From: SAR116 cluster bacterium | GTDB taxonomy: Bacteria; Pseudomonadota; Alphaproteobacteria; Puniceispirillales; UBA1172 | Direction of reading: 5' to 3' | DNA length: 11,576 nucleotides | Assembly (NCBI GenBank): GCA_002691725.1 | Contig: NZIT01000115.1 | Location: 7,399-18,974 of the forward strand | Program-made: the position numbers and the translations under genes | Notes under the pieces: model-generated | What the model was told of the DNA's origin: nothing | Database searches by the model: none | What the model saw: the letters and a program-made list of their open reading frames with translations, nothing else | Shown here: one piece after another, positions 1-6,782 of the stretch | How the letters are laid out: each line of letters opens with the position of its first letter | How positions within the stretch are numbered: the stretch's first letter is position 1

Positions 1-1077
1 GGTGCGGTTATCCGCGTCAATGATGAGCCTGTGGGTTTGGTCATCACCAGTGAATATGGCTCTCAAATGCTATCATTGGGCGGTGTTGATCATCTGACGG
101 GGGGCAGCAAAGCCGAAGGTCGGGTGACATGTGATACGCTGATGAAGCTATGTAATAAAGAGGCTGTTGAGCTGACCATTGATGCTGGCTCAACGGTCGT
201 GGTGCAAGCTGGCAAGCCGCCAATTGTTGATGGTAAAGCGGAAATGCGAATGCGGGTTGGCTGCGGTTCGGCGACAATCGGCATGTTTGCCTCACAATGG
301 GTTGGGCTGGTTGATGAGGTTGTTGTTGTCGATGATCATATCACTGGCGTTGTTTCTGAACATCAGGCTGGCAAGGTGCTTGACTGGCCCGATACTGGCA
401 TCACGATTAATGGCCGCAGATCAACACCCGGCCGCTATTTTCAAGTGGCAGGGCCGGGGTTAGGATGGGGCGGAACAGACCTTGAGGACCCGCTAAAAAT
501 ACTTGGCGCATGGCGACCAGCCAAAGGCGCAAGACCTGGGCTAACCTTGTTGATGGTATCGACAACGGGTGAACATTCTGGCTATTTTGTTCTTGATGAT
601 GATCTGACGCCACAACCGCAACCAATGCCGAAAGCCTTGCAGGATAGCGTCAAATTAATCTCAGAAAATTGTGAACCGGCGCTTTGCACGGTTATGTTTA
701 TGGGGGGTGCTGGTGGCTCTCTACGGTCGGGGGTGACCAAAAACCCGATCCGCTTGACCGCATCGGTACAGACCCGAAAAACCAAAGTCACTTGTGGCGG
801 CATAGAAGGCTTTGTCTGGCCGGGCGGCGGCATCACGATTATGGTCGATGTATCAAAAATGCCAGACCAAGCCTTTGGCTATGTGCCGACACCGGCGATT
901 GTGGCGCCGCTGGAATTCACCGTACCCAAAGACGAATATATTGCTCTCGGCGGACATCAGGATGCCATCCGCTCGGTGTCTGATATTATGGCATCAGGTG
1001 GCGAGTATTCCAAAGATAGTCAGGTCGTATTTACCACAGATGCTGAAAATTCTAATGCGTCTGACCATGATGATTAA
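1..1077 (+). CDS. 6-hydroxynicotinate reductase-like protein, 3' part (5' end outside window)
   Basis: The frame is open from base 1, so the gene starts before the window; 358 codons are visible. I recognise the family by its C-terminal half: GAGGSLRSGVT, VTCGG, WPGGGITIMVDVS and FGYVPTPAIVAP, which are characteristic of proteins annotated as 6-hydroxynicotinate reductase (Hnr). In Eubacterium barkeri, Hnr is an iron-sulfur flavoprotein that uses reduced ferredoxin to turn 6-hydroxynicotinate into 1,4,5,6-tetrahydro-6-oxonicotinate; homologues occur in Azorhizobium and other alphaproteobacteria. Visible Cys-containing stretches are VTCDTLMKLC, VGCGSATIG, NCEPALC and VTCGG. Any N-terminal ferredoxin-like domain would lie outside the window. 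A GTG at 31 is internal, not the start. It leads an operon with UPF0280 (20-bp gap) and AA_synth. The family call is firm; the substrate here is unproven and could be another cyclic amide or aromatic N-heterocycle. Confidence 0.82.
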   Translation, partial: GAVIRVNDEPVGLVITSEYGSQMLSLGGVDHLTGGSKAEGRVTCDTLMKLCNKEAVELTIDAGSTVVVQAGKPPIVDGKAEMRMRVGCGSATIGMFASQWVGLVDEVVVVDDHITGVVSEHQAGKVLDWPDTGITINGRRSTPGRYFQVAGPGLGWGGTDLEDPLKILGAWRPAKGARPGLTLLMVSTTGEHSGYFVLDDDLTPQPQPMPKALQDSVKLISENCEPALCTVMFMGGAGGSLRSGVTKNPIRLTASVQTRKTKVTCGGIEGFVWPGGGITIMVDVSKMPDQAFGYVPTPAIVAPLEFTVPKDEYIALGGHQDAIRSVSDIMASGGEYSKDSQVVFTTDAENSNASDHDD

Positions 1078-1097
1078 ACGGTGATGAAAGTCATTCT

Positions 1098-2003
1098 ATG
1101 CTAGCAACAGCCTCATCACTGCAAGCCAGCTGGCTCGCCCCTGATAACCGCCTGCATCTGTCGCACGGGCCTATTGATTTAATCATTAAGGCGGAGGGGC
1201 AATCCGCGCAACTTGCCTATCGCAAGGCCGTTCATGCCATGAAGCATTTACTTGAACAGCTCGTCGTTGAGCTGCCTGAGTTGCGCCGACAAACGGCTAG
1301 CCCGGAATGTTACAAGCATCCGATTGCCCGGCGCATGGCACGGGCAACAGGCGGTTATGGCAAGCGCTTTGTCACTCCGATGGCGGCGGTTGCGGGTGCG
1401 GTTGCTGATCATGTGCTAGCGGCGATGACTGCCGAAGCCGGGCTTACCAAGGCAAGCGTTAATAATGGCGGCGATATCGCGTTTTGGCTGGCTGATGGCT
1501 GTAAAGTCACGGCATTGATGGCCAATCTGGATACTGCAAAATGTACTATCAGCTCTGATACTATCTGGCGCGGCATGGCGACATCTGGATTTAGTGGGCG
1601 TAGCTTTTCGCTTGGCATTGCTGATGCGGTTGTTGTGCTTGCTGATACGGCGGCGAATGCTGATACGGCGGCAACCATGATCGCTAATGCCGTAAATCTG
1701 CCCCCTGATCTGCCGCCATATCATCCTGATGTAAAGGCGGTCAGCCGTATTCCTGCCCATGATCTCCTGCCCGAAAGTGATTTAGGCTGCCGGCCAGTGA
1801 CACGCCAAGTCGGGGCGCTATCTGCGGCCTCAATCAATTATGCCTTAAATGCTGGCGAAGCTGAAACGCGGGCTATTATGGCGATCAAACCCATAGCAGG
1901 GGCATTAATTCGGGTCAAAGATCATATCCGTGTTGTTGGTCTGGATCAGAATCTGGATCAGAGCCTATCCCAGCGAACCCGTCAAAAGGAGATGATACCG
2001 TGA
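1098..2003 (+). CDS. UPF0280 family protein, ApbE-like
   Basis: A 301-residue cytoplasmic protein with no signal peptide or membrane segment. The N-terminus RLHLSHGPIDLIIKAEG (18-34) is typical of UPF0280. Several stretches match the layout of ApbE flavin transferases: MAAVAGAVADHVL (95-108) resembles the ApbE AKG-DRV helix, VNNGGDI (121-127) resembles VNLGGDI, ATSG is at 161-164, and NADTAAT (187-193) keeps the Asp (189) and Thr (193) that bind Mg2+ in the ApbE motif aDalaT. ApbE attaches FMN covalently to Thr/Ser of target proteins or, in other members, hydrolyses FAD. No function is established for UPF0280 that I know of. The position directly after the flavoprotein reductase suggests it matures that enzyme (inference). 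ATG 1098 is the start: the GTG 1081 and ATG 1084 upstream share a frame that stops within a few codons. The Shine-Dalgarno is weak. It overlaps the next gene by 4 bp. Confidence 0.85.
   Translation: MLATASSLQASWLAPDNRLHLSHGPIDLIIKAEGQSAQLAYRKAVHAMKHLLEQLVVELPELRRQTASPECYKHPIARRMARATGGYGKRFVTPMAAVAGAVADHVLAAMTAEAGLTKASVNNGGDIAFWLADGCKVTALMANLDTAKCTISSDTIWRGMATSGFSGRSFSLGIADAVVVLADTAANADTAATMIANAVNLPPDLPPYHPDVKAVSRIPAHDLLPESDLGCRPVTRQVGALSAASINYALNAGEAETRAIMAIKPIAGALIRVKDHIRVVGLDQNLDQSLSQRTRQKEMIP
1987..1991 (+). promoter_or_regulatory. Shine-Dalgarno site that selects a GTG start
   Basis: AGGAG inside the 3' end of the UPF0280 gene lies 8 nt before GTG 2000 and 14 nt before ATG 2006, so GTG 2000 is the better start for the AA_synth gene. 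It also gives the 4-bp GTGA overlap typical of translational coupling. Confidence 0.65.
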
Positions 2004-2581
2004 CTATGTTCCCCATTCGGAAAACCCAGCTCTTTCTTGAAACGATTTTTCACGAAGGTGGGCCAGCTCCTGAAACGCCGCGCTTGCGGGCTGCTATGGT
2101 TGCTGTTGTCGGCAATCCATTTGCCGGGGCTTATCATGAGGATTTACAATCTGCCATGGATGATCTGAGACCGCTGGGGCTGATGATGACGGATGAGCTG
2201 ATTGATGCGCTAGGGGGATTAGATGGGATTGATGGCTATGGCAAAGCCGGGCTTGCTGGCGAAGATGGTGAGCTTGAGCAGACCGCGCTTTGGCATGTGC
2301 CGGGCGGTTATGCGATGCGTGAAAGATTAGGTGAGGCAAAGGCGATTGTACCATCCTCAATGAAAGTAGGTGGCACCGGATGCGCTATTGATATCCCGTT
2401 AGGACATATTAATGCTGCCTATGTCAGAAGCCATTTTGATGCCATGGAAGTGCGTCTGGCTGATGCCCCTCGGCGAGGTGAGATTATGTTCTGTCTGGCG
2501 ATGACCAAGGGCCCACGGATACATCACCGCATGGGGGGATTAGGCGTTGCCGATGTAAAAGGTGAGGATGGCTTGCGCTAA
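2000..2581 (+). CDS. AA_synth family protein (paralogue 1)
   Basis: A 193-residue soluble protein of the family Pfam calls AA_synth (amino acid synthesis; PF06684). The family name is a legacy label and I know of no settled enzymatic activity. It shares with the second copy (8325-8927) IRK near the N-terminus, NPFAG (39-43; NPWSG in the other), GYGKAG (79-84), GELE (90-93), an IPL near 131 and the C-terminal GPRIHHRMG (171-179). Overall identity between the two appears modest, so they are old paralogues, not a recent duplication. The conserved His-His-Arg and Glu-Leu-Glu are candidates for an active site. Start GTG 2000 is chosen from the AGGAG 8 nt upstream and the 4-bp overlap. As the last gene of the reductase-UPF0280-AA_synth operon, it plausibly handles a product of ring reduction (inference). 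It converges on the next gene with only 33 bp between stops and no clear terminator. Confidence 0.82.
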   Translation: MTMFPIRKTQLFLETIFHEGGPAPETPRLRAAMVAVVGNPFAGAYHEDLQSAMDDLRPLGLMMTDELIDALGGLDGIDGYGKAGLAGEDGELEQTALWHVPGGYAMRERLGEAKAIVPSSMKVGGTGCAIDIPLGHINAAYVRSHFDAMEVRLADAPRRGEIMFCLAMTKGPRIHHRMGGLGVADVKGEDGLR

Positions 2582-2614
2582 GTCCTCATGGTTGTGTGGC
2601 GTATGAAAACCGAT

Positions 2615-3397
2615 TTAATCAACAAATGCGCGTTCAACAACATATTGCCCGGGCATGCTGTTTGAACCTTCGGTAAATTGCGCCGCATCCAAGTTCGCCT
2701 TAACATCCTTGAGCATCGCCATTGACCCACATATCATGACACGATCATGTTCTGGATCAAGCGGCGGCAGATTGAGATGGGCATAGAGCTGACCATTTTC
2801 CATGAGAGTCGTGATACGCCCCATAAAGGCGGATTGCTCTCGCGTTGTTGTCGTCACCAGCGTTAACCTGTCGGCGAGTTCACCGACTAATGGGTCGGCC
2901 TTGGTCAGCGCAACCGTATTGATGGAATAGGCAAGCTCCGCCACTTCACGGCAGCTATGGGTGACAATCAGGGCTTCAAACTTGTCATAGGCTTCGGGGT
3001 CGCGGATAAGTGATGCAAATGGCGCAAACCCTGTCCCTGTTGATATCATCCAAAGCCGGTTGCCCGGCAATAGCGCATCAAGAACCAGGGTGCCTGTCGG
3101 TTTTTTGCGGAACCAAACCTGATCACCGATTTTGATATTTTGCAGATGCTCGGTTAACGGCCCGCCTGGAACTTTGATTGAATAAAACTCCAGCGTTTCA
3201 TCCCATGACGGGCTGGCGATAGAATAGGCGCGCCAGACAGGTTTTTCCCCCGGCAGGCCGATCATCACAAACTCACCTGACCGAAAACGGAAACTCGCAG
3301 GCCGCGTTAACCGGAAACGGAATAAGCGGTCAGTATAATGTTCAACCTCAGTAACGGTTTCAGAAAAAGCAGAATCAGGACAGGTGAAGCTCATCAT
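2615..3397 (-). CDS. fpr: Ferredoxin/flavodoxin-NADP+ reductase
   Basis: A 260-residue FAD enzyme exchanging electrons between NADP(H) and ferredoxin or flavodoxin in the cytoplasm. The FAD domain shows RAYSIASP (56-63) and GGPLTEHL (78-85); the NADP domain shows STGTGFAPF (119-127) and CGSMAM (223-228). The C-terminus VERAFVD is the bacterial form, without a terminal Tyr. Length is normal for the family. Two adjacent ATG codons (3397, 3394) are possible starts; a weak GAG suits the second slightly better. It runs in the same direction as the xdhC and mocA-like genes, but a 124-bp gap with a candidate promoter and an 18-bp dyad suggests separate transcription. Such enzymes are often oxidative-stress or housekeeping proteins; supply of electrons to the nearby ferredoxin-dependent reductase is possible but unproven. 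Confidence 0.9.
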   Translation of the reverse strand: MMSFTCPDSAFSETVTEVEHYTDRLFRFRLTRPASFRFRSGEFVMIGLPGEKPVWRAYSIASPSWDETLEFYSIKVPGGPLTEHLQNIKIGDQVWFRKKPTGTLVLDALLPGNRLWMISTGTGFAPFASLIRDPEAYDKFEALIVTHSCREVAELAYSINTVALTKADPLVGELADRLTLVTTTTREQSAFMGRITTLMENGQLYAHLNLPPLDPEHDRVMICGSMAMLKDVKANLDAAQFTEGSNSMPGQYVVERAFVD

Positions 3398-3483
3398 ATT
3401 CTCATTTAGTTTTGTTGGGGTTAGTATTGCTCACCTGACCAAGCTATATTTTAATTAGATGTTAATCCGATAATGCTGTACTA

Positions 3484-3501
3484 ATTCGTTTGTATACGAA
3501 T
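3484..3501. promoter_or_regulatory. Inverted repeat, possible operator upstream of fpr
   Basis: ATTCGT (3484-3489) and ACGAAT (3496-3501) form a perfect 6-bp dyad around TTGTAT, and the right half also holds the palindrome GTATAC (3492-3497). It overlaps the -10 of the candidate fpr promoter, a typical place for a repressor site. The repressor is unknown and no regulator gene is in the window. Confidence 0.35.
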
Positions 3502-3517
3502 GAATTATAAACCTCAA
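3489..3517 (-). promoter_or_regulatory. Candidate promoter for fpr
   Basis: On the minus strand TTGAGG (3517-3512) and TACAAA (3494-3489) are 17 bp apart; each matches four of six bases of the sigma-70 consensus. The gap between the mocA-like stop and the fpr start fits an independent promoter, but the match is weak. Confidence 0.25.
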
Positions 3518-3521
3518 GTCA

Positions 3522-4211
3522 TTATTTTATCGCGGTCTGCCAAGTGCAGTTATCCACTATATTTTTCAGATCATCTGGCGTATCAGCATCAAGAAAGCAT
3601 CTGCTATCATTTATAGCAAGAGGGTTAATCGCTTCGGGGTGTTTTTTTATGATATCTCTGCCGCCTTTATCCCCTCGAATATGTTCAAGCAATGGGAAAA
3701 ATCGTTGCCCCCAGATCACAGGATGTGCCGTTCTGCCAGCAATCATTGGCTCCTCTTTTATAGGCTCCTCTCTCATAGGCTCTGTAATAAGTGGTCCTGT
3801 AATGAGTGGTAAAGTAATCGCCTCATCAGCTTCGGGAAGGCGCTTATGGCTGTTGATCAAATCATTGATCAGTGGCGCCGTGATATTGGGCATATCCCCA
3901 AGCATGATCATAGCATCAGTGGCGCGCGCATTCATCTGGCCAAGCCCATGGCGGATAGAGCCGCTCATGCCTTCAGCATAATCAGAATATTCGTGCAAAT
4001 CTAAAGGCATATCCGATAAGGCGGCGGCGATATGATTGGCATCATGGCCTAGAATTACCATCACCTCATCAAGCTCACTAGCCAGCATTGTCTTGGCGAT
4101 ACGGCTTATCATTGGCTCACCGCTACTATCAGCAGGCATGAGGAGCTTATTGGCTTTGCCCATGCGTTTGGATTGTCCAGCGGCTAACAGGATTCCGCAT
4201 ATATATCGCAT
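3522..4211 (-). CDS. MocA/MobA-like molybdenum cofactor nucleotidyltransferase
   Basis: A 229-residue NTP-transferase-fold protein. ILLAAGQSKRMGKANKLL (7-24) is the nucleotide-binding P-loop, GMSGSI (81-86) is the MocA-type motif, GDMP (105-108) is the metal-binding motif, and HPVIWGQRFF with GDKGGR (163-184) is the usual C-terminal block. Family members couple CTP or GTP to molybdopterin; next to xdhC the CTP-specific MocA type, which makes the cofactor of xanthine-dehydrogenase-family hydroxylases, is the likeliest reading. It starts 4 bp after the xdhC stop, so the two are probably cotranscribed. Odd feature: residues 132-156 are five degenerate 5-residue repeats of the form x-[TE]-x-P-[LMI], encoded by a 15-bp DNA repeat and lying just before the HPV block; this looks like an inserted low-complexity loop. 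Other sugar or nucleotide transferases of the same fold are less likely. Confidence 0.82.
   Translation of the reverse strand: MRYICGILLAAGQSKRMGKANKLLMPADSSGEPMISRIAKTMLASELDEVMVILGHDANHIAAALSDMPLDLHEYSDYAEGMSGSIRHGLGQMNARATDAMIMLGDMPNITAPLINDLINSHKRLPEADEAITLPLITGPLITEPMREEPIKEEPMIAGRTAHPVIWGQRFFPLLEHIRGDKGGRDIIKKHPEAINPLAINDSRCFLDADTPDDLKNIVDNCTWQTAIK
3745..3819. repeat. 15-bp minisatellite, five degenerate units, inside the mocA-like gene
   Basis: Units start at 3745 (ATTGGCTCCTCTTTT), 3760 (ATAGGCTCCTCTCTC), 3775 (ATAGGCTCTGTAATA), 3790 (AGTGGTCCTGTAATG) and 3805 (AGTGGTAAAGTAATC). Neighbouring units are most alike, as expected from stepwise tandem duplication. Fifteen bases equals five codons, so changes in copy number keep the reading frame. 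Confidence 0.75.
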
Positions 4212-4215
4212 CGCT

Positions 4216-5235
4216 TTATCCGTTTGTTGTCATTGCTGCCGATATCTTGCCCCGATAGACAGCGATCAGTTGCGCCAGGATAGAAATGGCAATCTCTGCC
4301 GGAGTTTTCGCCATAATTGCTAATCCGGCGGGGGCATTGATGCGGGCAAGCTGATCATCATTAAAGCCATCTGCTTTTAATCGCTCACAGCGTTTGGCGT
4401 GGGTGTGTCTACTGCCCAAACTGGCGATATAAAACGCTGGTTTTTCTAACGCTACATGAAGCGCCGCATCATCAAGTTTAGGGTTATGGGTTAGTGTTAC
4501 AATCGCTGTATGTTCATCAATATTGGCAGCATCTAATATCTCATCAGGCCAGTCGGTGATCATGGTTATATTTGGAAAACGCTCAGCATTGGCAAAATGG
4601 CTACGCGGGTCAATGATCGTGGTGTTAAAGCCAGCGGCAATAGCCATGGGGGCAAGATGCTGGCTGATATGAACCCCGCCAATGATATAAAGCCGCGGCT
4701 CTGGCGGGATGACTAAAACAAAATGGCTGGCATCATCGCTACATTGATTGATCGGATAAATATGCGCCTCCTGCGTCTCCTGTCTCTCTTGCTTGGGGCT
4801 TACCGCCTTCATCTGATGCTGATGGAGCTGGCAGTCAATAGCGATCATTTGGTGCTGAGCCGACCGGGCTTTAACATAGGAAAAGAGATCAGCCGCATCA
4901 CTGCCAAAAGCAGAGGCGGCACAGACCCAAACCGATATTGCGCCACCACAAGACAGCCCGACTTGCCAGGCATCGGCGTCAGCAACCGCAAAATCTAGTC
5001 TTTGCGATGATTTTCCAGCCATGACGTCATGAGCGGCGCTGATAACTGCGCTTTCAACACAGCCGCCAGAAACCGACCCTTCCACCAGGTCATCATCACG
5101 GATAATCATGATGCTTCCTGCTGGCCGCGGCGATGACCCCCATGTCTGGATAACAATAGCAATAGCCAGATCATGCCCGGACTGATGCCAGTCGGCGGCA
5201 ATGGTCAGAATATAGTCATCAGATAATGGCCGCAT
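4216..5235 (-). CDS. xdhC: XdhC/CoxI family molybdenum cofactor insertion factor
   Basis: A 339-residue cytoplasmic chaperone that binds molybdenum cofactor, aids its sulfuration and delivers it to xanthine-dehydrogenase-family hydroxylases. The XdhC/CoxI N-domain shows QTWGSSPRPAG (30-40), GSVSGGCVE (53-61) and VGLSCGG (92-98), with the conserved Cys residues present. A Gln/His-rich linker (about 124-160) follows. The Rossmann-like C-domain has IIGGVHIS (184-191), THNPKLDD (249-256), GSRHTHAKR (274-282) and TPAEIAISILAQ (311-322). Start ATG 5235 has GGAG 8 nt upstream. The mocA-like gene follows after 4 bp. The hydroxylase they serve is not in the window; nicotinate or purine hydroxylases are candidates given the reductase at 1-1077. 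The name xdhC is given by family; the partner enzyme is unknown. Confidence 0.88.
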   Translation of the reverse strand: MRPLSDDYILTIAADWHQSGHDLAIAIVIQTWGSSPRPAGSIMIIRDDDLVEGSVSGGCVESAVISAAHDVMAGKSSQRLDFAVADADAWQVGLSCGGAISVWVCAASAFGSDAADLFSYVKARSAQHQMIAIDCQLHQHQMKAVSPKQERQETQEAHIYPINQCSDDASHFVLVIPPEPRLYIIGGVHISQHLAPMAIAAGFNTTIIDPRSHFANAERFPNITMITDWPDEILDAANIDEHTAIVTLTHNPKLDDAALHVALEKPAFYIASLGSRHTHAKRCERLKADGFNDDQLARINAPAGLAIMAKTPAEIAISILAQLIAVYRGKISAAMTTNG

Positions 5236-5251
5236 GGCTGTCTCCGGCTAT

Positions 5252-5281
5252 AAAGGTTCAAGTTGCAAAGGTTCAAGTTGC
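5252..5281. repeat. Perfect 15-bp tandem duplication in the xdhC leader
   Basis: AAAGGTTCAAGTTGC occurs twice head to tail (5252-5266 and 5267-5281), 17 bp upstream of the xdhC ATG and downstream of its candidate promoter, so it would be transcribed as part of the 5' leader. It does not pair with itself into an obvious hairpin. It may be a binding site or a recent slippage event. Confidence 0.85.
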
Positions 5282-5297
5282 ATCAGAATACAATTTT

Positions 5298-5326
5298 ATC
5301 CTAGAACATGCATCAGATGTTAACAA
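5298..5326 (-). promoter_or_regulatory. Candidate promoter for xdhC operon
   Basis: On the minus strand TTGTTA (5326-5321) and TAGGAT (5303-5298) are separated by 17 bp, four of six consensus bases each. Transcription would start near 5291, upstream of the 15-bp tandem repeat. An 8-bp direct repeat GCATCAGA (5280-5287 and 5310-5317) flanks the -10. Weak support. Confidence 0.25.
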
Positions 5327-5381
5327 TGACGCTGAAACACGCTAAGCTAATATTAATTAATACCTATATATAGGGGGTAAC

Positions 5382-5879
5382 ATGCGGTCTTTCTCATTAT
5401 TGATTATTGGCGGTATTTTCGGTTCCTTGATCGGATTTTTAGTAGCAGCAGGCTATGGCATTACCCTTGATGGGCATGACCATACCACAGACCATCATAA
5501 TCCTGCCACCCATGATAGCGCAGAGAAAACAGCACATAAGCATGATAAGATGATTGATCTTTCTGCCATGGCTAACCCGCCATCGGTTAAACTAATGGCG
5601 ATGGAGGACACGGTATCGGGCTGGAATCTTCATGTTCAGACTGAACATTTCACGTTTTCTGCTGATCAGGCAGGAGGCACACATAAGCCGGGGTTTGGGC
5701 ATGCGCATCTCTATGTTGATGGCGTTAAACTATCCAGACTTTATGGGGAATGGGCGCATTTGGGCGGCTTGACACCGGGCGAGCATGTGATCCGCGTCAC
5801 CTTGAATGCTAATAGCCACGAAGCGCTCACGGTTGGCGGCAATATGATCGCAGCAGACATCACCGTCATGCAAAAATAG
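5382..5879 (+). CDS. His-rich membrane-anchored periplasmic protein of unknown function
   Basis: I do not recognise a named family. The 165-residue protein begins with a hydrophobic segment (about 5-27) that is a signal anchor or uncleaved signal peptide; no lipobox Cys is present. Residues 31-55 are rich in His and Asp: GHDHTTDHH, THD and HKH give seven His within 23 residues, suggesting binding of Cu, Zn or Ni. A globular part (about 67-163) looks beta-rich and contains GFGHAHLYVDG (104-114), LYGEWAHLGGL (120-130), LTPGEHVIRVTLNANSHE (130-147); its spaced His (106-109 region, 126, 135, 146) may form a second metal site. The start has a strong GGGGG sequence 4 nt upstream and sits in an AT-rich promoter region. 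The TauE/SafE gene follows after 80 bp. A periplasmic metal carrier or sensor is a guess. Confidence 0.75.
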   Translation: MRSFSLLIIGGIFGSLIGFLVAAGYGITLDGHDHTTDHHNPATHDSAEKTAHKHDKMIDLSAMANPPSVKLMAMEDTVSGWNLHVQTEHFTFSADQAGGTHKPGFGHAHLYVDGVKLSRLYGEWAHLGGLTPGEHVIRVTLNANSHEALTVGGNMIAADITVMQK

Positions 5880-5959
5880 ATCGACGTGATAGTCTTATTG
5901 TGGATAGCAGGCGCGCATCATGATAAGACGGGCATGATAAGGGAAAATCAGATTAACAT

Positions 5960-6715
5960 ATGACTTTATACACAGTCGCCATGCTTGCCATTGGGGCGCT
6001 GGCTGGTGGATTTATTACTGGTCTGGCGGGCTTTGGCACGGCGCTATTTGCCTTGGGCTGGTGGCTTGTTGTTCTGCCGCCTGAAGACGCGGTGACTGTG
6101 GTCATCATCATGTCATTAATCGGCGGCATCCAAGGCATGATTGAGGTCAGGCATGTCATAAACCCAAGCCGACTTGCCCGCTATACTGTGCCTGCCTTGC
6201 TTGGGGTGCCGTTTGGGATAGCTTGTCTGGCTCTCATCAATGTCTTTATCTTAAAGCTGATTATTGGCTGTTTGCTGATTATGTTTGGCGGCTATTCCAT
6301 TTTGCGCCGGCATATGCCCCGCATAACATCATCTACCCCTTGGATTGATATCTTAATTGGTGGCATTGGAGGCGTGTTAGGTGGTCTGGCTGGCCTGTCG
6401 GGGGCGATACCAACGATGTGGATAACTCTGCTTGACTGGAATAAAGCCGACAGGCGCGCGGTTCTGCAACCTTTTAATATGCTTGTGTTAGGGGCGGTGT
6501 TAATCGCCTTTATCATTCAGGGCAAACTGACGAGGGATGTGCTATTTCTTGCTCTGCTGGCTTTTCCATTTACTTTGCTCGGCGCGCGGCTTGGGCTTTT
6601 GCTTTATCGCCGCGTCAATGATGAGCAATTTTTGCGGATTATCATCTGGCTCATCCTGATATCAGGTGTCGTTCTGGTTAGTCGGGAATGGGCATATCTA
6701 ATTAGCCAAATATAA
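5960..6715 (+). CDS. TauE/SafE family membrane permease
   Basis: A 251-residue integral membrane protein with about eight hydrophobic segments. It shows the internal duplication typical of the family: GGFITGLAGFGTAL (16-29) and GGVLGGLAGLSGAI (137-150), one in each half. Arg-rich loops such as LRRHMPR (115-121) and KADRRAVLQ (162-170) would face the cytoplasm. The family exports or imports small anions, including sulfite, sulfoacetate and other organic acids; substrate cannot be read from sequence. The start ATG 5960 has only a weak purine tract, GGGAAAA, more than 10 nt upstream. It could be cotranscribed with the His-rich protein gene 80 bp upstream. No sulfur metabolism genes are nearby, so a sulfite role is not supported by context; export of a catabolic acid is equally possible. 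Confidence 0.87.
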   Translation: MTLYTVAMLAIGALAGGFITGLAGFGTALFALGWWLVVLPPEDAVTVVIIMSLIGGIQGMIEVRHVINPSRLARYTVPALLGVPFGIACLALINVFILKLIIGCLLIMFGGYSILRRHMPRITSSTPWIDILIGGIGGVLGGLAGLSGAIPTMWITLLDWNKADRRAVLQPFNMLVLGAVLIAFIIQGKLTRDVLFLALLAFPFTLLGARLGLLLYRRVNDEQFLRIIIWLILISGVVLVSREWAYLISQI

Positions 6716-6782
6716 GTCCAAATATAAATGCAGCCGCCATGACAGGCATCGGATTGACCTATACTTTGCCTCATCTTTATGT

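Noticed and set aside
1..2581. A complete nicotinate degradation cluster
   Set aside because: No molybdenum hydroxylase subunits, enamidase or later-step enzymes are visible; only the reductase-like gene supports it directly.
3745..3819. CRISPR-like array
   Set aside because: The 15-bp units are contiguous without spacers, degenerate and in frame with a coding gene.
3544..3981. A 145-codon open frame on the + strand opposite the mocA-like gene
   Set aside because: The opposite strand carries a clear nucleotidyltransferase with P-loop and GDMP motifs; the + frame product is Ser/Ile-rich with no recognisable domain.
4723..4998. A 91-codon + strand frame opposite xdhC
   Set aside because: Antisense to the conserved XdhC N-domain and linker; no signal for translation and no family resemblance.
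5892..5929. GTCTTAT / ATAAGAC inverted repeat after the His-rich gene, as a terminator
   Set aside because: Only 7 bp with a 24-nt loop and no following T-run; the nearby CATGATAAG direct repeat (5919 and 5933) suggests chance or minor duplication.
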